Source of the DNA: Dehalococcoidia bacterium UBA1151
Lineage (GTDB): Bacteria; Chloroflexota; Dehalococcoidia; Lucifugimonadales; Lucifugimonadaceae
Direction: 5' to 3'
NCBI GenBank assembly: GCA_002311865.1
Contig: DBZV01000195.1
Coordinates: 12,346-30,309 of the forward strand
Length of the DNA stretch: 17,964 bases
Shown here: in pieces, positions 13,191-17,964 of the stretch
Layout: each line of letters opens with the position of its first letter
Numbering within the stretch: position 1 is the stretch's first letter
The notes under the pieces: model-generated
The model's input: only the letters and a program-made list of their open reading frames with translations
What the model was told of the DNA's origin: nothing
The model's database searches: none
Translations under genes and position numbers: made by a program

Positions 13191-14095
13191 GCGTGAGCCT
13201 CTATCGACTGCCGACGACTCCAGTTCGGAACGATGTCAGCACCCTCAACGCCAACATCCAGCCGCTCAATGCCGTTGCGCCCCGCCACGGACACGTACAC
13301 AGACCCATCCCAGAACGCGAGATTGGTCACCTGGTCCGAGCCCATTCGATAACTCCGTAACAATCTCCCGGACTCCGGGTCAATCACGTCAATCGTGCCC
13401 TCAAGCCAGCGCGCCACCCAGAGTCGGCCGTCGGCGTCGAACTGGATGCCGTCAACGCTCGGCGAGTCGAACTCGTGCACCAGTTGGCGGTTGGAGAGCA
13501 AACCGTCCGAATCAAGGTCGTAGCTCACGATCGAATTGATATGCGTCAGTGCAACAAATAGCTGCTGTTGATCAGGATGAACGGCAAGGCCGTTTGGGTA
13601 CGGCAGATCCTGATCGAGCTGCCGAATGCCGACCGGCTGGTTCGTTGAGTTCATCTCAATGCGATAAATGCTGCCAGACTGCCCTGGTTGCCGGTTTGGA
13701 TCCGTGAAAAAGATATTGCCGTTGTGATCCAGGCAAACATCGTTGGGACCGTTGTACGAATCGCCCTCGAATCCGCTCGTCAGAACATCCATCGCCCGGG
13801 ACTTCACATCGAACCGAAGGATGCGCGGCACGCCTTTGTCGGCAACCACGATGTGCCCATCGCCATCGAACCTGATGCCGTTGGGCACACCACCAGATTG
13901 TGCCCACACTTCGCCCGTGCCGTCCGGCCGGTAGCGGCCTATTGAGCCTTCCACGTGATAGTTCACAAAGTACAGATTGCCGTTGGAATCGAACGCAGGC
14001 CCCTCTGCAAACGTCACATTCGCAATCAAAGGGACAGGAATTACAGATTCTGGGTAGGGCAAGGAGTTCAATGAACTATCAGTAAACAGTGGCAC
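13187..14095 (-). CDS. SMP-30/gluconolactonase/LRE-family lactonase
   Basis: A 302-aa six-bladed beta-propeller lactone hydrolase. The divalent metal ligands known from SMP-30 can be placed: Glu31 in TFAEGPAFD, Asn118 in GPNDVCLD, Asn168 in YPNGLAVHP and Asp215 in VDGIQFDADG. Blade repeats of the type DxxGxxFF(T)D recur (SNGNLYFVNYH, HNGNIFFTDP, ADGRLWVARW). No signal peptide is visible, so it is probably cytoplasmic. The start is GTG 14095 and has no clear Shine-Dalgarno, so the exact N-terminus is uncertain. It is followed, with an ATGA overlap, by the CoA-transferase. It may open a sugar or other lactone whose acid product is then CoA-activated; that link is inference. Confidence 0.88.
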   Translation of the reverse strand: MPLFTDSSLNSLPYPESVIPVPLIANVTFAEGPAFDSNGNLYFVNYHVEGSIGRYRPDGTGEVWAQSGGVPNGIRFDGDGHIVVADKGVPRILRFDVKSRAMDVLTSGFEGDSYNGPNDVCLDHNGNIFFTDPNRQPGQSGSIYRIEMNSTNQPVGIRQLDQDLPYPNGLAVHPDQQQLFVALTHINSIVSYDLDSDGLLSNRQLVHEFDSPSVDGIQFDADGRLWVARWLEGTIDVIDPESGRLLRSYRMGSDQVTNLAFWDGSVYVSVAGRNGIERLDVGVEGADIVPNWSRRQSIEAHA

Positions 14096-14302
14096 TTATC
14101 GATCAATCCGAAAATGAATGGCATCAGCGGAAAGTAGCACCAAAAAAGTGGAACGGCAAGATGCCTTCATCAGGCAGCGGGGGCCTACACGTCGACGCGG
14201 GCACTCGACAAAGAGGTCAATTCCAGGGGAAGTTCACTACTGAGATTAACACACCAGCGTTGCGATTGCGTGAAACACGTGCGGGAACGAAATTACCCCC
14301 GC

Positions 14303-15511
14303 TTACAGCTCCACACCCTTCGCCGTCGCCACGGTTTCCAGATCCTTGTCGCCGCGACCACTGAGCAAAAAGAGCAACGTGCCGCCCTTGCCCACTTCAT
14401 TGGCCAGCTGTTCAAGCTTGGCGATTGCATGTGAAGGCTCCAGCGCAGGCGGAATTCCCTCCAGCGTTGAGAGCAGGTCGAAACCCTCCAGCGCTTCCTC
14501 ATCCGTCGCACTGATATACCGGGCTCGCTCAATGTCCTTCAGATAGCTGTGCTCAGGTCCAACCCCAGGGTAGTCGAGCCCCGCCGAGATCGAGTGCGCC
14601 TCTTGCACCTGTCCATGCTCATCCTGCAGAAGATACGAGTACGACCCGTGCAGCACACCCGGCCGCCCCATCGTCATCGTCGCCGCATGCTTCCCATCCA
14701 GCCCCTCGCCAGAAGCCTCCACACCGACCAACTTCACCGACTCATCGTCGATGAATCCGCTGAACAGCCCGATCGCGTTGCTACCGCCACCCACGCACGC
14801 CACCGCCATGTCCGGCAGCGCGCCGGTGCGCTCAAGAAATTGCTCGCGCGACTCGGTGCCGATAACCGACTGAAAATCACGTACCAGCATTGGGTACGGG
14901 TGTGGCCCAACAACGCTGCCAATGATGTAGTGCGTGGTTTCAACATTGGTCACCCAGTCACGGATAGCCTCATTGATGGCATCCTTCAGCGTGCGGCTAC
15001 CAGAAGAAACCGGCTCCACCGTCGCGCCCATGAGCTTCATGCGGAACACGTTCGGCGACTGCCGCCGGATGTCCTCCTCACCCATGTAGACAATGCACTC
15101 CAGCCCCATGTGAGCACAAACAGTCGCCGTCGCCACACCGTGCTGCCCCGCGCCAGTCTCAGCAATGATTCGATCCTTGCCGATACGACGTGTCAGCAGA
15201 GCCTGCCCCAGCGCATTGTTAATCTTGTGTGCGCCCGTGTGCGCCAGATCCTCACGCTTAATCCAGATATCCGCGCCACCAAGTGCCTTTGTGAGCCGCT
15301 CGGCAAAATAAAGAGGAGTAGGGCGACCCACGTAGTCGCGCAGAAGCAAGTTGTACTCGGCCCAGAACTTCGGATCCGCCTTCGCCTCGGTCCACGCGTC
15401 CTCAAGCTCCTGGAGCGCCGACATTAGGGTCTCCGGAACAAACTTGCCCCCATAGTCGCCAAAGCGACCAAACTGATCGGGGAGTGAAGGTCGATTATCC
15501 GTTGTGCTCAT
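14303..15511 (-). CDS. trpB: Tryptophan synthase beta subunit
   Basis: A 402-aa pyridoxal-phosphate enzyme joining indole and L-serine to make L-tryptophan. PLP-forming Lys96 is in HTGAHKINN, catalytic Glu118 in AETGAGQHG, and the PLP phosphate loop is GGGSNA (241-246). The N-terminus GRFGDYGGKFVPETLM and the C-terminal LSGRGDKDLETV are characteristic of the TrpB1 type that works with TrpA. Length is normal. The downstream gene is an SMP-30 lactonase 207 bp away, not trpA, and no other trp gene is visible, so the usual trpBA pair is split in this genome or trpA lies elsewhere. The ATG has no obvious Shine-Dalgarno. Confidence 0.96.
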   Translation of the reverse strand: MSTTDNRPSLPDQFGRFGDYGGKFVPETLMSALQELEDAWTEAKADPKFWAEYNLLLRDYVGRPTPLYFAERLTKALGGADIWIKREDLAHTGAHKINNALGQALLTRRIGKDRIIAETGAGQHGVATATVCAHMGLECIVYMGEEDIRRQSPNVFRMKLMGATVEPVSSGSRTLKDAINEAIRDWVTNVETTHYIIGSVVGPHPYPMLVRDFQSVIGTESREQFLERTGALPDMAVACVGGGSNAIGLFSGFIDDESVKLVGVEASGEGLDGKHAATMTMGRPGVLHGSYSYLLQDEHGQVQEAHSISAGLDYPGVGPEHSYLKDIERARYISATDEEALEGFDLLSTLEGIPPALEPSHAIAKLEQLANEVGKGGTLLFLLSGRGDKDLETVATAKGVEL

Positions 15512-15525
15512 GGTTTATCTACGAA

Positions 15526-15610
15526 TTTGGTGTTGCCGGAGCAGGTTTCTTGAGGAACCTGTCCTGAGGTTCTCGAAGGGCTCGAAGGGTACCTGCATCG
15601 GCAATCCAAA
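15526..15610. repeat. Foldback repeat with core TCCTGAGGTTCTCGAAGGG and ~20-bp arms
   Basis: The core at 15562-15580 lies within a 44-nt centre (15547-15590). The centre also holds a near-inverted CTTGAGGAACC and a duplicated CTCGAAGGG. It is flanked by arms at 15526-15546 and 15591-15610 that are imperfect inverted copies (both TTTGG...TTGCCG...GCAGGT when read outward-in, about 18 of 21). It lies just upstream of trpB on its leader side, 14 bp from the start codon. Confidence 0.72.
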
Positions 15611-15678
15611 TACCCTTGCTGACAGGCGTCCCACGATCTGGAATAAATAGGCTTGTAGGATACACGCCAGATGTAACC

Positions 15679-15741
15679 GTTTGGGTGTCGGGAATCAGTA
15701 TCCTGAGGTTCTCGAAGGGTACTGATTCCCGACACCCAAAC
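15679..15741. repeat. Foldback repeat with core TCCTGAGGTTCTCGAAGGG and perfect 22-bp arms
   Basis: The 19-nt core (15701-15719) is flanked by a perfect 22-bp inverted repeat (15679-15700 and 15720-15741; inner ends AATCAGTA and TACTGATT). The core is identical to that at 15562-15580, but the arms are unrelated. The structure ends 23 bp before the dCMP deaminase start, so it would form a strong hairpin in that gene's leader or a cruciform at its promoter. Confidence 0.85.
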
Positions 15742-15764
15742 CACCACCACACAAGGCGATTCGT

Positions 15765-16325
15765 ATGACCACCACACCCGACCGCCCCGACTGGGATGAC
15801 TACCTCATGGGCATCGCCCTCGCCGTGCGTGCGCGCGCCAGTTGCACAGGAAACCGGGTCGGCGCCATCGTTGCCATCGATAACCGTGTCGTGACAGCCG
15901 GCTACAACGGCACCCCGTTCAATACAGCAAACTGCGTCGACGGCGGCTGCGACCGTTGCGCCAATCGCGAAAAATACCCATCAGGCCAGGCCTACGATCT
16001 CTGTATCTGCGTCCACGCAGAGCAAAACGCACTGCTCCAGGCCGCCCGCTTCGGCATCGCCGTGGAAGGCGGCATCATCTACACAACTCTGCGCCCCTGC
16101 TTCGGCTGCACCAAGGAGATAATCCAGGCCGGCATCAGCGGCATTCGTTACCTCCACGAGTGGCGGCATCCCGACGACGATGTATGGGCGCAGTACGAAA
16201 AACTCCAGGCCCGCTTCCCCGTCGGAGCGAAACAGACCCATACCCCCGACATCAACGCAGAATGGGCCACATCATCAAAAAGAGAAGCCACAACCACCGG
16301 CCACGATCAGCAGCCAACCCGGTAG
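15765..16325 (+). CDS. dCMP deaminase-family zinc deaminase
   Basis: A 186-aa cytidine/deoxycytidylate deaminase-like enzyme. The zinc site is complete: His84 and catalytic Glu86 in CVHAEQNAL, and Cys112 and Cys115 in RPCFGC. GNRVGAIVAIDNRVVTAGYNGTPF (29-52) and YPSGQAYDLC are the conserved ComEB/dCMP-deaminase elements. Extra cysteines (Cys57, Cys62, Cys65, Cys80) could form a second structural zinc site, as known in dCMP deaminases of this type. The expected role is dCMP to dUMP for thymidylate synthesis. The C-terminal 40 residues (HTPDINAEWATSSKREATTT...) are low-complexity and not part of the domain. It stands alone, with repeats on both sides. Confidence 0.9.
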   Translation: MTTTPDRPDWDDYLMGIALAVRARASCTGNRVGAIVAIDNRVVTAGYNGTPFNTANCVDGGCDRCANREKYPSGQAYDLCICVHAEQNALLQAARFGIAVEGGIIYTTLRPCFGCTKEIIQAGISGIRYLHEWRHPDDDVWAQYEKLQARFPVGAKQTHTPDINAEWATSSKREATTTGHDQQPTR

Positions 16326-16341
16326 CTGCGGGTCTTGGTTC

Positions 16342-16372
16342 TCCTGAGCCAGTCGAAGGGCCCCGCCCTCTT
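16342..16372 (+). repeat. Dispersed repeat TCCTGAGCCAGTCGAAGGG, copy 1
   Basis: The 19-nt core (16342-16360) followed by GCCC-type flank and CTCTT matches copy 2 at 16421 over about 30 bp. It is a sequence variant of the TCCTGAGGTTCTCGAAGGG core but has no inverted arms. Confidence 0.72.
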
Positions 16373-16420
16373 CATCGGACCACCCACAAATTCTTCCCAT
16401 CGAGCCCCCCACGCAAGCCA

Positions 16421-16452
16421 TCCTGAGCCAGTCGAAGGGCCCTGCCCCTCTT
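16421..16452 (+). repeat. Dispersed repeat TCCTGAGCCAGTCGAAGGG, copy 2
   Basis: Second direct copy, 79 bp after the first. It is identical across the core, with one substitution and a one-base insertion in the C-rich flank. It lies 37 bp before the enolase-family start codon. Confidence 0.72.
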
Positions 16453-16489
16453 ATGCCGTGACAGTACCCACGAAGTGGCCACTCGCACA

Positions 16490-17668
16490 ATGAAAATCAC
16501 ATCCATCGAAACAATCGCACTCCGCGACGACGGCGGCGGCGAAGCCGTCTCCTGGAACATTGACTCCAGCGCCGCCGGCTATGACCTCACACTCGTCCGC
16601 GTCCACACAGATGAAGGCCTCACCGGAGTCGGCCAGTGCGAAGCCCCATCGCTGGTGATCGAGTCCATCATCCGCAACGCCATGGGCCTTGAAGCTGTCA
16701 TCATCGACGAAGATCCCACTGAGGTCCGGCGGCTCTGGCAGAAGATGTACGCCGCCACCGGACTCTACGGACGCCGTGGCGTCGTCATGGGCGCAATTGG
16801 CGCAGTTGAAACCGCACTCTGGGACATCACTGGCAAAGCCGCCGGCAAGCCCGTGCACGAACTCATCTGGCAATCGTTCACCGTTGCTGGAACCGGCGCC
16901 GAGCCAAAACCGTTCGTCCGCCCGTACGCTACCGTCTATCCGCCTGGCGACTCAATCGAGCAACTCCGCGAGCGCATTGGAATCGCCGTCGAAAGAGGCT
17001 TCTCCGCCGTGAAAATCGAAGAGTGGCAGGGTCAGTTCGGCAACGTGAGCCTGGCCAAAGATATCGAAGTTATCGCCGCCGCCCGGGACGCCCTCGGTCC
17101 CGACCGCGAGCTGATGATCGACGTCCAGAACAAGTGGCAAGACGTAGGACAGGCCATCCAATCAATCCAGGCCATCGCCGAGTACCGCCCGTATTTCGTA
17201 GAGGCGCCACTCCCCGCAGATAGCATCGACGGCTACGCTCGCTTGGCCGCGGCAGTAGACACCAGAATCGCAGTCGGCGACTGGGGATTCGCAGGCCGCC
17301 ACGAGTTCCGAGACCTGCTCACGCGCGGCCGTGTCGACGTAGTGCAGCCAAGCTCCGTGCGCGGCGGCGGAATCCACGAAATATTGATGATCGCCGAAGA
17401 GGCATACCGCCACGGCGCACTCTGCATCCCGCACGCATGGTGCCACGTGGTGGGCGTGGCCGCAGAAGTCCACATGGCCGCCGTCGCCCCCAACATGCCC
17501 TACTTCGAGTACCCCATCGCCTTCCCGGACTCGCCCACAATCTCCGGCCTTCTGGACCCACCTATCGAGATCCGCCCCGATGGCCTGGTAGAAGTGCCAG
17601 ACCGCCCCGGGCTTGGCGTAGAACTCAACGAAGACGTCCTCAACAAGTACCGCGCGGAACCTTACTAA
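16490..17668 (+). CDS. Enolase-superfamily (mandelate racemase/muconate lactonizing-like) protein
   Basis: A 392-aa enzyme with an enolase-superfamily capping domain and (beta/alpha)7-beta barrel; members abstract an alpha proton from a carboxylate with Mg2+, often as acid-sugar dehydratases. Visible active-site positions are Lys175 in AVKIEEW, Asp211 in MIDVQNKW, Glu238 in FVEAPLP, Asp264 in VGDWGF, Asp283 in VDVVQPS and His315 in CIPHAW. The Asp283/His315 dyad is of the mandelate racemase type. Two positions are unusual: the KxK motif is KIE, and the third metal ligand, normally Glu, is Asp. I chose ATG 16490 (MKITSIETIAL), the family start, over GTG 16475; neither has a strong Shine-Dalgarno. 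The stop overlaps the next gene as TAATG. Confidence 0.9.
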   Translation: MKITSIETIALRDDGGGEAVSWNIDSSAAGYDLTLVRVHTDEGLTGVGQCEAPSLVIESIIRNAMGLEAVIIDEDPTEVRRLWQKMYAATGLYGRRGVVMGAIGAVETALWDITGKAAGKPVHELIWQSFTVAGTGAEPKPFVRPYATVYPPGDSIEQLRERIGIAVERGFSAVKIEEWQGQFGNVSLAKDIEVIAAARDALGPDRELMIDVQNKWQDVGQAIQSIQAIAEYRPYFVEAPLPADSIDGYARLAAAVDTRIAVGDWGFAGRHEFRDLLTRGRVDVVQPSSVRGGGIHEILMIAEEAYRHGALCIPHAWCHVVGVAAEVHMAAVAPNMPYFEYPIAFPDSPTISGLLDPPIEIRPDGLVEVPDRPGLGVELNEDVLNKYRAEPY

Positions 17669-17964
17669 TGCCAGATCCACACCACCTCGTCGGCATCATG
17701 GCCGGTATCTACCACGACGGCAAATACCTCATGATGATTCGCGGCGAAAACGAGTCCGAAGGCCCCGGTGATCTCTCTTTCGTAAGTGGAAAAACGGAGC
17801 TCGGCCCGCACCGAGATAACCCGCTGGAAGAAACCGTACATCTTGAGACCATGGAGGAAGTTGGAATCACCGTTACCGACCTCGTATACGTACGCAGCCA
17901 CGCATTCACGCTAAGCCGCGGTCCGAACCTGCTCCTGGCCGAATTCCTCTGCCGATGGGACTCC
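17668..17964 (+). CDS. Nudix-like domain protein, 3'-truncated by window end
   Basis: An open frame of 99 codons from ATG 17668 to the window edge, beginning MPDPHHLVGIMAGIYHDGKYLMMIRG, a typical Nudix first strand. The Nudix helix is degenerate: LEETVHLETMEEVGI keeps E..E...E..EExGI, but the Arg of the REUxEE motif is Leu and the loop after the Gly is longer than usual (SGKTELGPHRDNPLEE). The metal-binding EE pair (METMEEVG-like) remains. The start overlaps the stop of the enolase-family gene by one base (TAATG), indicating translational coupling and likely a shared operon. Activity is uncertain without the C-terminus. Confidence 0.75.
   Translation, partial: MPDPHHLVGIMAGIYHDGKYLMMIRGENESEGPGDLSFVSGKTELGPHRDNPLEETVHLETMEEVGITVTDLVYVRSHAFTLSRGPNLLLAEFLCRWDS

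Noticed and set aside
14270..14302. Possible terminator after trpB (GCGGG...CCCGC on the minus strand)
   Set aside because: Only a 5-bp stem with a 12-nt loop and no U-run.
14549..15427. Long plus-strand open frame of 292 codons
   Set aside because: It lies entirely antisense to trpB, is Arg/His-rich and has no motif; it is a GC-bias shadow of a certain gene.
15635..15672. ATCTGG...CCAGAT inverted hexamers upstream of the deaminase
   Set aside because: Six-base arms 26 nt apart are expected by chance.
1..17964. CRISPR array, tRNA or rRNA genes, phage or insertion sequence genes
   Set aside because: No regularly spaced repeats, cloverleaf sequences or transposase/integrase frames were seen in the window.

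Overview
The window is a dense, GC-rich stretch of bacterial chromosome with short intergenic gaps. Most genes belong to catabolic families: an amidase, a D-2-hydroxyacid dehydrogenase, an amidohydrolase, a molybdenum hydroxylase, a Gfo/Idh/MocA dehydrogenase, an SMP-30 lactonase, a family III CoA-transferase and an enolase-superfamily enzyme. Several starts are TTG or GTG preceded by a strong Shine-Dalgarno sequence. This mix, plus dispersed intergenic repeats with a TCCTGAG...CGAAGGG core and a GTCATTCCC...GGGAATGAC element, is reminiscent of Chloroflexota of the Dehalococcoidia/SAR202 type. That taxonomic guess is inference; there is no rRNA or ribosomal protein gene here to anchor it.

Layout from left to right. 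A 5'-truncated amidase (2-1051, +) is followed by a D-2-hydroxyacid dehydrogenase (1208-2164, +). A repeat-rich gap separates this from a convergent metal-dependent amidohydrolase (2330-3589, -). A solitary beta-class DNA methyltransferase (3700-4560, +) reads divergently from the amidohydrolase. Next is a four-gene molybdenum-hydroxylase cluster (4770-8842, +): FAD subunit, [2Fe-2S] subunit, Mo-cofactor subunit and a MoaD/ThiS-like sulfur carrier. It ends at a 32-bp perfect palindrome that also terminates a convergent membrane protein (8918-9535, -).

An accessory patch follows: a 67-aa Cys/His protein (9778-9981, +) and a Nudix hydrolase broken by a one-base frameshift (10012-10471, -). A Gfo/Idh/MocA oxidoreductase (10650-11720, +) then converges, across a 100-bp REPIN-like element, on an ATGA-coupled pair reading leftward: SMP-30 lactonase then CaiB-type CoA-transferase (14095 to 11922, -). 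Upstream of that pair is a trpB without trpA (14303-15511, -). A 253-bp gap with two foldback repeats leads to a dCMP deaminase-like gene (15765-16325, +), two direct repeat copies, an enolase-superfamily gene (16490-17668, +), and a Nudix-like gene overlapping its stop codon and running off the window end.

How they work together. The Mo-hydroxylase genes form one enzyme complex, and the MoaD-like gene may support its cofactor. SMP-30 plus CoA-transferase suggests a lactone/organic-acid activation step. The other catabolic genes look like independent single units. The least-explained signals are: the repeat core flanked by locus-specific inverted arms (1089-1126, 15526-15610, 15679-15741); the structured gap before the Mo subunit (6157-6246); the unusual active-site residues of the enolase-family protein; and the Mo hydroxylase of unknown substrate.
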